A stretch of DNA of 64,000 nt, taken from Hypericibacter sp963696655. Its GTDB lineage: Bacteria > Pseudomonadota > Alphaproteobacteria > Dongiales > Dongiaceae. The notes beneath the pieces were generated by a model that searched no databases, was not told where the DNA came from, and saw only the letters and a program-made list of their open reading frames with translations. Of this stretch, positions 44,468 through 53,314 are shown in pieces. Position 1 is the stretch's first letter. The number at the start of each line of letters is the position of its first letter. Where the stretch lies: contig CAVOLB010000098.1 of the NCBI GenBank assembly GCA_963696655.1, positions 58,747-122,746 of the forward strand, given 5' to 3'. Made by a program: the position numbers and the translations under genes.

Positions 44468-45816
44468 ACGTGCAACCCCCCGCCCGCAAATCCGAGCCCG
44501 CCACCCCTGCCGCCGCGAATTTCAGCCCGCGCGAGATCGTCTCGGAGCTCGACCGCTATATCGTCGGCCAGCAGGAAGCCAAGCGCGCGGTCGCGATCGC
44601 GTTGCGCAACCGCTGGCGCCGCCAGCAGCTCGCCCCCGAGCTGCGCGAAGAGGTGCAGCCCAAGAACATCCTGATGATCGGGCCGACCGGCGTCGGCAAG
44701 ACCGAGATCGCGCGGCGCCTGGCGAAGCTGGCGCAGGCGCCGTTCCTCAAGGTCGAGGCGACGAAGTTCACCGAGGTCGGCTATGTCGGCCGCGATGTCG
44801 AGCAGATCATCCGCGACCTGATCGAGATCGCCATCGCCATGACCAAGGAGCGGCTGCGCCGCGACGTCGCCGCCAAGGCCGAGATCCTCGCCGAGGAGCG
44901 CGTGCTGGACGCGCTGGTGGGCGAGGGCGCCTCGGCCGAGACGCGCGCCAAGTTCCGCAAGATGCTGCGCGCGGGCGAGCTCAACGATCGCGAGATCGAG
45001 ATCAAGGTGAAGGATTCCGGCGGCATGCCGACCTTCGAGATTCCGGGCATGCCGGGCGCCCAGGTCGGCATGGTCAATCTCGGCGACATGCTGGGCCAGG
45101 CCTTCGGCGGGCGTGCCAAGAAGCGGAAATTGACCGTGGAAGAATCGCACGGCGTCCTGATGGCCGAGGAAAGCGACAATCTCCTCGATCAGGAGAAGGT
45201 CGTTGCCGAGGCGATCCAGTCGGTCGAGCAGAACGGCATCGTGTTCCTCGACGAGATCGACAAGATCTCGGCGCGCTCCGAGCGCATGGGCGCCGATGTC
45301 AGCCGCGAAGGCGTGCAGCGCGACCTGCTGCCGCTGATCGAGGGCACCACCGTCACCACCAAGCATGGCGCGGTCCGCACCGACCATATCCTCTTCATCG
45401 CCTCGGGCGCCTTCCATCTGGCGAAGCCCTCGGACCTGCTGCCGGAGCTGCAGGGCCGCCTGCCGATCCGCGTCGAGCTCAAGGCGCTCTCTCGCGACGA
45501 CCTGAAACGCATCCTGATCGAGCCCGAAGCCAGCCTCATCAAGCAATATGTGGCGCTGCTCAAGACCGAGGAGGTCGAGCTGCAATTCACCGAGGACGGC
45601 ATCGACGCGCTGGCCGACCTCGCCGCCGAGATCAACGGCGCCGTCGAGAATATCGGCGCGCGCCGCCTCCACACCGTGATGGAGCGCGTGCTGGAAGAGA
45701 TCAGCTTCACCGCGACCGACCATGCGGGCGCGGTGCTGCGGATCGATTCCGGTTACGTGCGCGACCGCCTGGCGCCGCTGGCGAAGAACGCGGATTTGAG
45801 CAAGTTCATTTTGTAG
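44464..45816 (+). CDS. hslU: HslUV unfoldase subunit HslU
   Basis: The 450-residue AAA+ ATPase has Walker A GPTGVGKT (73-80), GYVGRD pore loop, an inserted I-domain (about 110-245), Walker B GIVFLDEIDK and a sensor-2 region. It recognises and translocates substrates into HslV. The C-terminus DLSKFIL carries the HslV-docking tail. Confidence 0.96.
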   Translation: MNVQPPARKSEPATPAAANFSPREIVSELDRYIVGQQEAKRAVAIALRNRWRRQQLAPELREEVQPKNILMIGPTGVGKTEIARRLAKLAQAPFLKVEATKFTEVGYVGRDVEQIIRDLIEIAIAMTKERLRRDVAAKAEILAEERVLDALVGEGASAETRAKFRKMLRAGELNDREIEIKVKDSGGMPTFEIPGMPGAQVGMVNLGDMLGQAFGGRAKKRKLTVEESHGVLMAEESDNLLDQEKVVAEAIQSVEQNGIVFLDEIDKISARSERMGADVSREGVQRDLLPLIEGTTVTTKHGAVRTDHILFIASGAFHLAKPSDLLPELQGRLPIRVELKALSRDDLKRILIEPEASLIKQYVALLKTEEVELQFTEDGIDALADLAAEINGAVENIGARRLHTVMERVLEEISFTATDHAGAVLRIDSGYVRDRLAPLAKNADLSKFIL

Positions 45817-45837
45817 CGCTGCATTTCAAAAAAATAT

Positions 45838-45917
45838 GTCACCCCCGCGAAAGCGGGGGCCCATCTCGATCCAGCGGAGTTGGTTGATGGTTGGGTCCCC
45901 GCTTTCGCGGGGATGAC
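45838..45917. repeat. GTCACCCCCGCGAAAGCGGGG palindromic element, copy 2
   Basis: The 80-bp element has the same length and inverted ends as the copy at 42189; its middle differs (CTCGATCCAGCGGAGTTGG). It starts 22 bp after the hslU stop. Confidence 0.8.
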
Positions 45918-45956
45918 GACGGGGGCGTGACGCGCTCGTTGTGCATCTTACTCTGA

Positions 45957-46084
45957 GTCACCCCGGCGAAGGCCGGGGTCCATGAACACCCGTCGCGCAA
46001 AATTGGGTGAGGTTTGTGTTCATGGATGCCGGCCGTAGCCTGTCCTCGTGCGCGCCTACGGCGCGACACGGGGGCCGGCATGAC
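45957..46084. repeat. GTCACCCCGGCGAAGGCCGGGG palindromic element
   Basis: A related 128-bp element has ends GTCACCCCGGCGAAGGCCGG and GGGGGCCGGCATGAC and inner inverted segments GTCCATGAACACC / GTGTTCATGGATG. With the preceding element it fills the 294-bp gap between hslU and the XRE gene. Confidence 0.7.
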
Positions 46085-46110
46085 GAGAGAGGCGCGAAGA
46101 GCCTGCGCCC

Positions 46111-46461
46111 TTATTCCTCCAGCTTCTCCCTGATCGCCGCGATCGTCGCCTCGTCGAGCTCTCCGATGCGCTCCGCCAGCATGTTGGCGAGTTCCGTCGC
46201 CGCCGGCGACAAGCCCGAGGTGTCGATCGTCACGCGCGGATCCGAGATCAGCGCCAGGCGCTTGAGCTCGTCGACATCGTCCCAGGCGAGGTTGAAATAG
46301 GCGGCGATCTGCTGCACCAGGCCTGAGGACGGCTTGCCGCGGTGGCCATGCTCGAGGGCCGAGAGATAGGCCGAGCTCACCTTCAGCACCGCCGCCATGT
46401 CTTTCAGCGTGCGCTTGCGCTCGGCGCGCAGCTCGCGCAGGCGCTGGCCGAAGGGCGTCAC
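46111..46461 (-). CDS. XRE-family helix-turn-helix regulator
   Basis: The 116-residue protein has an XRE HTH at about 5-62 (RKRTLKDMAAVLKVSSAYLSALEHGHRG) and an acidic helical tail. It overlaps the smr stop by 4 bp, a pairing typical of alphaproteobacteria. Target unknown. Confidence 0.88.
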   Translation of the reverse strand: MTPFGQRLRELRAERKRTLKDMAAVLKVSSAYLSALEHGHRGKPSSGLVQQIAAYFNLAWDDVDELKRLALISDPRVTIDTSGLSPAATELANMLAERIGELDEATIAAIREKLEE

Positions 46462-47051
46462 GATTCGCGCCTCCGTTTCAGGAGCGCGTAGAGCGCGCCG
46501 GCGCCGCCATGGCGCGATTGCGCCAGCGAGAAGGCCAGCAGATGGCGGCGCATCTCGGGCTCGTTGAGCCAGCGCGGCACCGCATCGCGCAGCACGCCCC
46601 AGCCGCCGGCACCCTTGCCGGTCACGATCAGCACGCAGCGCTTGCCGGCGGCGGCCGCCTTGGCGAGGAAGCCCTGCAGCTTGTCATGCGCCTCGGCCTG
46701 CGTCAGGCCATGGAGATCGATCTTGGCGTCGATCGCCATCTCGCCGCGCTTGAAGCGTTCGCCGGTTCGCTTGTCGAGATCGGCGATGCGGCCCGCATCC
46801 AGCGGCGGCTTCGTCTTCGGCGCCGGCGCCACCGGGCCACCCTTCCGTTTGTCGTCCCCGCGAAAGCGGGGATCCATGGGGCCGCCGGCGGTGTCGGCTG
46901 AGGCTTGGGCCCCCGCTTTCGCGGGGGTGACAGCGGAAGCGGCGTCGACGACGACGCGCGACACGCGCTTCTTGCGCGCGATCGGCTTGGCGCCCTGCAT
47001 CGCCTCGCGGAACAGGGCCTGTTCGTCGGCGCTAGGCTTGCGCGTCGTCAT
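46458..47051 (-). CDS. Smr-domain protein with an in-frame palindromic repeat insertion
   Basis: The 197-residue protein has a C-terminal Smr (MutS2-type nuclease) domain with IDLHGLTQAEAHDKL and GKGAGGWGVLRDAVPRWL. Between residues about 40 and 67 the sequence TPAKAGAQ...MDPRFRGDDK is the translation of an 81-bp GTCGTCCCCGCGAAAGCGGG element (46851-46931), inserted without frameshift in the linker. Start at 47051 is preferred; the gene overlaps lutC by 20 bp. Confidence 0.88.
   Translation of the reverse strand: MTTRKPSADEQALFREAMQGAKPIARKKRVSRVVVDAASAVTPAKAGAQASADTAGGPMDPRFRGDDKRKGGPVAPAPKTKPPLDAGRIADLDKRTGERFKRGEMAIDAKIDLHGLTQAEAHDKLQGFLAKAAAAGKRCVLIVTGKGAGGWGVLRDAVPRWLNEPEMRRHLLAFSLAQSRHGGAGALYALLKRRRES
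46851..46931. repeat. Palindromic element inside the smr coding sequence, copy 3
   Basis: The 81-bp element has the ends GTCGTCCCCGCGAAAGCGGG and CCCCGCTTTCGCGGGGGTGAC. Length divisible by three keeps the smr frame open. It is the only coding copy in the window. Confidence 0.85.
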
Positions 47052-47721
47052 CGACCAGCAGCACATGGATCCGGCGCGGGCCATGGGCGCCCAGCTGCGG
47101 CACCAGGCCGATATCGGCGCTGCGCGAGGGGCCCGTCACCAGATTGACCGTGCGCGGCATCTCGCCCCCGCCGGTCGACGCCCGCAGCTTGGCCCAGGCC
47201 TCCTCGAAGGGACCCACCAGCCGCGACAGCGGCAGCACCACGATATGATGGTCGGGGAGGAAGTGGAGCGTGGTCGGCGTCTCGGCGCTCGAGGTCAGCA
47301 TCAGCGTGCCGGTCTCGGCGATGGCGGCGAAGGCCGGCGTCAACGACACCAGATCGTTGCCGTCGCTGCGGCCCGACGAGAGCTCGATCATCGGCTGCCC
47401 CGACCAGTCGAGCTGGGAAAGCATCGGCGCCGGCGCCAGCTTGACGGCGGCCGGCAGATTATGGCGGGCGAGATATTTCGCGACCGCCGCCGGAACGTCG
47501 TTCAGCGAATCCAGCCGCTCGACCGTGCCCGCCACGCCCTGCAGCTTGCTGCTGAACAGCGCGATCAGGCCTTCACGATCCAGTCGGGTGCGGGCCGGAA
47601 TGGGACCGGGCGCATGGGTCGCCAGGCGGGCTTCGATGCCGGAAGCAGCCTTGTCGTCCAGGGCGTCGCGCTTGAGGGCGCGGCGCAACCGGCCCAGGAT
47701 CTCGGCGCGTGCGTCGGTCAT
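47032..47721 (-). CDS. lutC: LUD-domain lactate utilisation protein LutC
   Basis: The 229-residue protein has the LUD fold, with AIAETGTLMLTSS, LPDHHIVVLP and TGPSRSADIG near the end. LutA, LutB and LutC together oxidise L-lactate. Its gene is separated from lutB by a DUF1036 gene. Confidence 0.92.
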   Translation of the reverse strand: MTDARAEILGRLRRALKRDALDDKAASGIEARLATHAPGPIPARTRLDREGLIALFSSKLQGVAGTVERLDSLNDVPAAVAKYLARHNLPAAVKLAPAPMLSQLDWSGQPMIELSSGRSDGNDLVSLTPAFAAIAETGTLMLTSSAETPTTLHFLPDHHIVVLPLSRLVGPFEEAWAKLRASTGGGEMPRTVNLVTGPSRSADIGLVPQLGAHGPRRIHVLLVDDDAQA

Positions 47722-47850
47722 CGCGATGACCGTGTGATCGGAATCAAACTCTGTACTCTCGCGGCGCGAGGCGCCGCCCTCGACGTCAATCCGAAGCTGA
47801 AGGGACGATGCGGATCGCCTGCCATCCAGACGATCCGCATCCCATCGATC

Positions 47851-48270
47851 TCAATCGACCAGGTCTTGCGTGAAATCGCGCTTGTCGCCCACTTCGACCT
47901 CGAAGAAGTCGACCGAGTAGTAACCGCGCGACTTGCATTCGGAATCGCCGACGATCGTGAACTCGTCATCCGAGGCGCAGAACGGATATTTGCCCGACCA
48001 GGTGTAGTCGTGGTCGGTCGATTCCGCATAAACGTAATACTTCTCCTGATCGAGATTCGGCTTGTAGACGATCTGGCAATCGCCCTTCTCGAGCGTCCAC
48101 CAGCCCTCGGAGGTCCAGGCCTTGTCCTGGGCGCTCCAATAGCCGAACGCCACGAAGATCTTGTAGGAGCTCTTGTTGCAGACCGAGAAATCCGCATGGG
48201 CCGGTGTCGCCGCAAAGGTCATCCATGCCGCCGCCACTGCAAGCCCCAGCCACTTCACCCAACGCGCCAT
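47851..48270 (-). CDS. Secreted DUF1036 protein
   Basis: The 139-residue protein has a Sec signal (cleavage near AHA-DF, residues 26/27) and then the DUF1036 domain (FSVCNKSSYKIFVAFGYW ... GWWTLEKGDCQIVY) with four or more cysteines likely to pair. Start at 48270 follows GGGGGAGG. Function is unknown. Confidence 0.85.
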   Translation of the reverse strand: MARWVKWLGLAVAAAWMTFAATPAHADFSVCNKSSYKIFVAFGYWSAQDKAWTSEGWWTLEKGDCQIVYKPNLDQEKYYVYAESTDHDYTWSGKYPFCASDDEFTIVGDSECKSRGYYSVDFFEVEVGDKRDFTQDLVD

Positions 48271-48395
48271 TATAGCCTCCCCCACTCGCTTCGCCGCCGA
48301 AGCGTCCATGGACAATTTTCAACGAGTGCCGGGAGAAAAACAATCGCCTCCCCGATCATTTCGCCGGGAGGGAGGGGAATGGCCGCCCGTTCCGG

Positions 48396-49880
48396 TCACG
48401 GACGGGCGCGGCGGCGCCACTGCTCCTGGAAGGTGCGCCCGGAGGCCGCCGGGAAGTCGCGGCCGGCGGTCCAGGCCCCGCCTAACGGGAGATGCCGGAT
48501 CCGGCCGGTGGCCGGCCGGCGCAGCAGCCGGGCGGCCAGGGCCGTGCTCCATCGGTAGAGTTGCGGATGCCGGGCGAGCCAGGCCCAGGCTTTGATTCCC
48601 CAGCGCTCCCGAGCCGGGGCCAGATGGCGCTCGAAACTGCGCTCGCGCCATTGCCGCAGCATCTTCGGCAAGGGGATCTGCATCGGGCAGACGCTTTCGC
48701 AGCGCCCGCAGAGGGTCGAGGCGTTGGGCAGGTCCTTGGAATGCGCCAGCCCGAACAGGGCCGGGGTCAGCACCGCGCCGATCGGGCCCGGATAGACCGA
48801 GCCGTAAGCATGGCCGCCGATCGCGTGATAGACCGGGCAATGGTCCATGCAGGCGCCGCAGCGGATGCAGCGCAGCATGTCCTCGAACTCGGTCCCAAGC
48901 ACGCCGCTGCGGCCGTTATCCAGCAGGATGACGTGATATTCGCCCGGTCCGTCCAGGTCGTGGGCCCGACGCGGGCCGGTCGAGACCGTCGTATAGACCG
49001 ACATCTCCTGGCCCGTGGCGGAGCGCGCCAGCACCCGGAAGATCGCGGTCGCATCCTCGAGCGTCGGGACCACTTTCTCGATCCCGGCCAGCACGATATG
49101 GATCTTGGGCAGGGTCTGGGTCAGGTCGCCATTGCCCTCGTTGGTGACGATGACGCTGGAACCGGTCTCGGCGATCAGGAAATTGGCGCCGGTGATGCCG
49201 ACATCCGCCGCCAGGAACCGGGCCCGGAGCTTGCCGCGGGCCTCGGCCAGCATGGCCGTGATCTCGGACAGGGGCCGGTTCGGGTCGAGGTCGGTATGGT
49301 GGGCGCGGAAGGTGTCGGCGACGCCCTCTTTGCTGACATGGATCGCCGGCGCGATGATGTGGCTGGGCGTCTCGCCGCGCAGCTGGATGATATATTCGCC
49401 GAGGTCGGTCTCGACGGGCAGGATGCCGTTGGCCTCGAGATGGTGGTTGATGGCGATTTCCTCGCCCACCATCGTCTTGCCCTTGGTGACGGTGCGCGCA
49501 CCGGCGGACCGGCAGATCGCCAGCACCTTGTCGCGCGCTTCGGCCGCGTCGTTGCACCAATGCACATGGCCGCCGGCCGCCGTCACCTTGGCCTCGAACC
49601 GCTCCAGGTAATAATCGAGGTTGGCCAGCACATGCTGCTTGATCGCCTTGGCATGGTCGCTGAGCGCCTGGAACTCGGGCAGGCCTTTGCGCGCCGCTTC
49701 GTTGCGGCCCTTGAAGCTCGAGCGCATCTCCGCCAGCGCCACCTGCAGCTTGGCGTCGCCCAGCGCCAGATCGGCGTTGTGCTTGAACTGGTCGCTGACG
49801 CCGTGGCCGACGGCCGAGGGGCTGCGCGGGCCTTGAGCAGGATCGGAGATGCCGACGAAGGGAGCCGTGGGTGCGTTCAT
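48396..49880 (-). CDS. lutB: L-lactate oxidation iron-sulfur protein LutB
   Basis: The 494-residue protein has an N-terminal LUD domain (KTMVGEEIAINHHLEANG, TGANFLIAETGS) and two 4Fe-4S motifs CIRCGACMDHCPVYHAIGG and CGRCESVCPMQI. The C-terminal about 80 residues (Trp/Arg-rich, after PLPKMLRQWRER) are less conserved. It is 9 bp downstream of lutA. Confidence 0.94.
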   Translation of the reverse strand: MNAPTAPFVGISDPAQGPRSPSAVGHGVSDQFKHNADLALGDAKLQVALAEMRSSFKGRNEAARKGLPEFQALSDHAKAIKQHVLANLDYYLERFEAKVTAAGGHVHWCNDAAEARDKVLAICRSAGARTVTKGKTMVGEEIAINHHLEANGILPVETDLGEYIIQLRGETPSHIIAPAIHVSKEGVADTFRAHHTDLDPNRPLSEITAMLAEARGKLRARFLAADVGITGANFLIAETGSSVIVTNEGNGDLTQTLPKIHIVLAGIEKVVPTLEDATAIFRVLARSATGQEMSVYTTVSTGPRRAHDLDGPGEYHVILLDNGRSGVLGTEFEDMLRCIRCGACMDHCPVYHAIGGHAYGSVYPGPIGAVLTPALFGLAHSKDLPNASTLCGRCESVCPMQIPLPKMLRQWRERSFERHLAPARERWGIKAWAWLARHPQLYRWSTALAARLLRRPATGRIRHLPLGGAWTAGRDFPAASGRTFQEQWRRRARP

Positions 49881-49889
49881 GGCGCGATC

Positions 49890-50678
49890 CTACAACGGCT
49901 CGACTTGACCGCGCCCGATGGGCGGGCCGTCGGTCATGTCGGCCAGCACCTCGGCCACATGGCGGCAGTCGATCTTGTGGCCCTGGCGCGTGAGCTTTCC
50001 GGCCATGTTCATGAGGCAGCCGAGATCGCCCGCCAGCAGCAGGTCGGCGCCGGTCGCGGCGATATCGGCGGTCTTGTCGGTAACGATGCGATCGGAGATG
50101 GCACCATATTTGACGCAGAAGGTGCCGCCGAAGCCGCAGCAGACCTCGCTGCCCTCGAGTTCCTTGAGCGTCAGCCCGGCCACGGTCTTGAGCAGCTTGC
50201 GCGGTTGCTCGCGGATCTTGAGCTCGCGCAAGCCCGAGCAGGAATCGTGATAGGTCGCGACGGCGTCCAACCGCGCCGGCACGCTGGTGACGCCGCGCTG
50301 ATCGGTCAGGAACGAGACCAGCTCATGGGTCTTGGCGGCAATGGCCTCCGCCCGCGGGTGCCAGAACGGATCGCCGGCGAAGAGGGCGGGGTAGTGGGCA
50401 TGGAGCATGCCGGCACAGGAGCCCGACGGCACCACCACATAATCGAAGGGCTCGAACGCGGCGATGACCTGGCGCGCGATCGCCTGGGCGTCGGCGCGAT
50501 CGCCGGAGTTATAGGCCGGCTGGCCGCAGCAGGTCTGAGCCTCGGGCACCGAGACGCGGCAGCCCGCCTGCTCCAGCAGCTTGACCGCAGCGAACCCGAT
50601 CTCCGGTCGCATCAGATCGACCAGGCAGGTGACCAGCAGCGCGACATGGGGTTTGTCCTGTATGCGCGCCTCGCTCAT
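49890..50678 (-). CDS. lutA: L-lactate oxidation iron-sulfur protein LutA
   Basis: The 262-residue protein has two CCG domains (QTCCGQPAYNSGD, EVCCGFGGTFCVKY) that bind iron-sulfur clusters, as in LutA and GlpC/HdrD-type subunits. ATG at 50678 is preferred over a TTG at 50690. It heads lutA-lutB-DUF1036-lutC. Confidence 0.93.
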   Translation of the reverse strand: MSEARIQDKPHVALLVTCLVDLMRPEIGFAAVKLLEQAGCRVSVPEAQTCCGQPAYNSGDRADAQAIARQVIAAFEPFDYVVVPSGSCAGMLHAHYPALFAGDPFWHPRAEAIAAKTHELVSFLTDQRGVTSVPARLDAVATYHDSCSGLRELKIREQPRKLLKTVAGLTLKELEGSEVCCGFGGTFCVKYGAISDRIVTDKTADIAATGADLLLAGDLGCLMNMAGKLTRQGHKIDCRHVAEVLADMTDGPPIGRGQVEPL

Positions 50679-50700
50679 GCGTGACACCAAATTTCTCTCG

Positions 50701-50889
50701 CCCCCTCCCCTTGCGGGAGGGGGTAGGGGGAGGGGCGACGCAGGCTCGTTTCCATCAAATGCACACCATACCGTTTCGCATCACGGGCACCACGACAGGA
50801 CAGGTGATGGAAAGCTCGTGGCGCATGAAGCCGACGAATCTCGCACGGTTCACCCCTCCCCCTACCCCCTCCCGCAAGGGGAGGGGGCG
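50701..50889. repeat. Inverted CCCCCTCCCC repeats between lutA and mltA
   Basis: Copy one (50701-50736) and its exact-type reverse complement (50852-50889: CACCCCTCCCCCTACCCCCT...) flank about 115 bp of unique DNA. They fill most of the 274-bp gap between lutA and mltA. Confidence 0.7.
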
Positions 50890-50952
50890 TGAATAAAACG
50901 CAACGTCGCGCTTTTCTCGGTCGAAGCTTCAAAGTGGAGCGTAGCGATCACA

Positions 50953-52161
50953 TCAGTTTGTTGCGGCGCGCTTCACCGCGACGGCCCGCGGCAGCAGCAG
51001 ATAATAGCGTCCCGGCTGCTTCATGCGACCGGCATAGTCGAGCGCCTGCTCGCCCGAGCCGAAAAAGATGTCGCCGCGCACGGCACCCTTGATGGCGCCG
51101 CCGGTGTCCTGCGCCACCACGAGACGCTGCAGCTTCTGATCGGCCTCGGGCGTGTCGGCGGGCCAGGTGGTGTCGAGCCAGATCGGCGCGCCCAGCGGCA
51201 TCAGCTTGGTATCGACCGCGAGGCTGCGTCCCGCCGTCAGCGCCACGCCTTGCGCGCCGATCGGGCCGTCGCCCTTGATCTCGCGATAGAAGATATAGGA
51301 GCGGTTCATATACATGATCGAGGCGGCGCGGTCGGGGTGCGTGCGCAGCCATTCCTTGATCGACTGCGTCGTGACCTGGCCCTTCTGCAATTCGCCCTGA
51401 TCGAGCAGCGTCTTGCCGATGGCGACGAAGGGCTGGCCGTTCTTCGCCGCATAGCCGACCTGCATCGAGCTGCCGTCGGCGAAGCGGATCAGACCCGAGC
51501 CCTGGATATGGAGGAAGAAGGCGTCGATCGGATCGGCCACCCAGACCAGCTCGAGCTCCTTGCCCTTGAGCGCGCCTTCGTCGATCTCCTGATAGGTGTA
51601 GTAGGGCTTGAGCGTGCCGTCGATGACGCGGCCCGCGATCGAATCGCCTTTCAGATCGGCGCGGAAGTCGCCGAGATTGACCAGGATCAGATCATCGGGC
51701 CGGCGATAGAGCGGCACCGAGTGGGTCGCGTCGGGCGTTCTGGATCCTGCGAGCTCCGGCTCATAATAGCCGGTGAAGAGACCTTGCGGATCCTTGCGGT
51801 CGGCCACGACGAAGGGCTGGAACGCGCCTTCGAAGAAACGCCGCGCGGCTTCGGCGTCGCCTGCGGGCAGCGACTTCGCGCTCTGGCAGGGTCCCAGCCA
51901 ATCGGCGACCGTGCCGGCCATGCCGTCGGGCCCGACGGGCTTGTCCGCCGGCTGCTTCTCCAGCCGCGCGCAGCTGCGCAACAGCGCCGGCACCGCCTGG
52001 CTCTGATCGTCGCCGGTCCAGCCCGAGAGCTTCGAGAACTCGACCGGCGCCAAAGTGAGCAGCGGCACCGGCTTCTCGGAGGGCTTTTCCGCGCAAGCCG
52101 CGAGCAGCAACAGCGCGAGGCCGATCCAGGCCTGGCGCGGAATCGCCTTGATCGGAATCAT
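50953..52161 (-). CDS. mltA: Membrane-bound lytic transglycosylase MltA
   Basis: The 402-residue lipoprotein (lipobox LLAAC, Cys23) contains the MltA domain (GLFTGYYEPELAGSR, FFLHIQGSGLI) and a C-terminal 3D domain with the catalytic-type Asp in VVAQDTGGAIKGAVRGDIFFG. It cleaves glycan strands to 1,6-anhydro products. The frame is open upstream through timA, but the signal peptide fixes the start. Confidence 0.94.
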   Translation of the reverse strand: MIPIKAIPRQAWIGLALLLLAACAEKPSEKPVPLLTLAPVEFSKLSGWTGDDQSQAVPALLRSCARLEKQPADKPVGPDGMAGTVADWLGPCQSAKSLPAGDAEAARRFFEGAFQPFVVADRKDPQGLFTGYYEPELAGSRTPDATHSVPLYRRPDDLILVNLGDFRADLKGDSIAGRVIDGTLKPYYTYQEIDEGALKGKELELVWVADPIDAFFLHIQGSGLIRFADGSSMQVGYAAKNGQPFVAIGKTLLDQGELQKGQVTTQSIKEWLRTHPDRAASIMYMNRSYIFYREIKGDGPIGAQGVALTAGRSLAVDTKLMPLGAPIWLDTTWPADTPEADQKLQRLVVAQDTGGAIKGAVRGDIFFGSGEQALDYAGRMKQPGRYYLLLPRAVAVKRAATN

Positions 52162-52181
52162 GAAGGGCAGGGCTCGGGCGA

Positions 52182-52907
52182 TCAGTTCGGGCTGCGGGTC
52201 GCAACCAGCGACCAGTTGGGGTCGCGCGTGCGGGTGTTGCGCGTGAAGGTCCAGATGTCGGTGACCGTCGTCACCTGCGACGCGTCGCCATCGACCGTCT
52301 TGCCGCCGGCATCGGTCGTGACATTGACCTGCTCGGAGACGAACTTCACCGTCACGCTGGCGATGCGATCCTGCAGGCTCGCCTCGATGATCTCGGCCGA
52401 CTTGATTCCGACCAGCGTGGTCGAGAGCGTCTCGCCCGCCTTGCGCCGCTGCTCGATGGCGCCCTTGAAGCGCTCGAAGACGTCGTTCGACAGCAGTGGG
52501 CGCAGCGTGCCGACATCGCCGGCCGCGTAGGCGCCCACGATCATCTCGAACGCCGCCTTGGCGCCGCCGAGGAAACCGTCCTTGGAGAAGCCGGAATCGA
52601 CCGCGCGGATCTGCGCCAGCCCGAGCTCGAGCGGGCCCGCCGGCGCCGCGTCGGCCGCGGGCTCGCCCGCCGCACCGGGCTTCGCATTGCGATCGCCGCT
52701 GCGATCGGGCAGCGCCACGACCTTGTCGTCGTCGCGCCTGACGTCGTTGGCCGGTTTCTCGGGGTTCAGCCGCTTGTCGGCATAGTCGCGCGCGTTCTTC
52801 TGCTCGGTGCCCACGCGTTTGCCCAGCACGCTGCGCAGGCGAAACACCAGGAACACCGCGATCGCCGCGAAGAACAGGATGTCGAGAAACTGGAAACCGC
52901 CGCCCAT
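52182..52907 (-). CDS. timA: Tim44-domain protein (TimA-like)
   Basis: The 241-residue protein has one N-terminal membrane helix (FLDILFFAAIAVFLVF), a charged linker and a C-terminal Tim44 domain (FEMIVGAYAAGDVGTLRPLLS ... DIWTFTRN). The bacterial homologue of the mitochondrial import subunit; gene order timA-mltA-smr is typical in alphaproteobacteria. Confidence 0.9.
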   Translation of the reverse strand: MGGGFQFLDILFFAAIAVFLVFRLRSVLGKRVGTEQKNARDYADKRLNPEKPANDVRRDDDKVVALPDRSGDRNAKPGAAGEPAADAAPAGPLELGLAQIRAVDSGFSKDGFLGGAKAAFEMIVGAYAAGDVGTLRPLLSNDVFERFKGAIEQRRKAGETLSTTLVGIKSAEIIEASLQDRIASVTVKFVSEQVNVTTDAGGKTVDGDASQVTTVTDIWTFTRNTRTRDPNWSLVATRSPN

Positions 52908-53314
52908 GAAGCCCGCCTTGCTGGGCCAACCCTCGATCTCCGGTCGTCAAGACCGGCCGAGAAGCCGCCATTCGATCGATATTCGGGAGCCGCTGGACGG
53001 CGGCCCCAGCCTTGGGCTAGATCACGCCGCCTCGGCCGGGCGGAAACCCCGCGCCGGCACTCGCGCTCCGGCTTGATGCTATCCGGTTCGTGTCTGTTAG
53101 ATAGGAAAATCGCCGGCCCAGGGCAAGGCATGTTCCATGTCAATGGTTTGGCATATTGGGGTTTGGCCCTTCGGCGTTCGGCGCTCCGGGAGCCGATGGT
53201 TCGGAAAAGAGCAGGCCAGGACTTGAGGAACCGGGAGCGGGCCAAGTGGTTCCCGAGGAGCCGGTTCATTGCCGGGGCCGGCTGTTCCTCGGCCGTCCGG
53301 CGGGAGAGAGGGCG
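52908..53314. promoter_or_regulatory. 407-bp divergent gap between timA and the phosphatase gene
   Basis: No gene is convincing here. The left half is GC-rich with short palindromes (GGCCGAGAAGCC); the right half has an AT-richer stretch near 53090-53160 that could hold the phosphatase promoter. ORFs in the gap lack coding character. Confidence 0.35.

Noticed and set aside
42189..46931. CRISPR array made of repeated GCGAAAGCGGGG units
   Set aside because: Copies are far apart, inverted and not regularly spaced; they are palindromic elements.
52162..52971. Open extension of mltA across timA
   Set aside because: Shadow of timA in another frame; the lipoprotein signal peptide marks the true mltA start.
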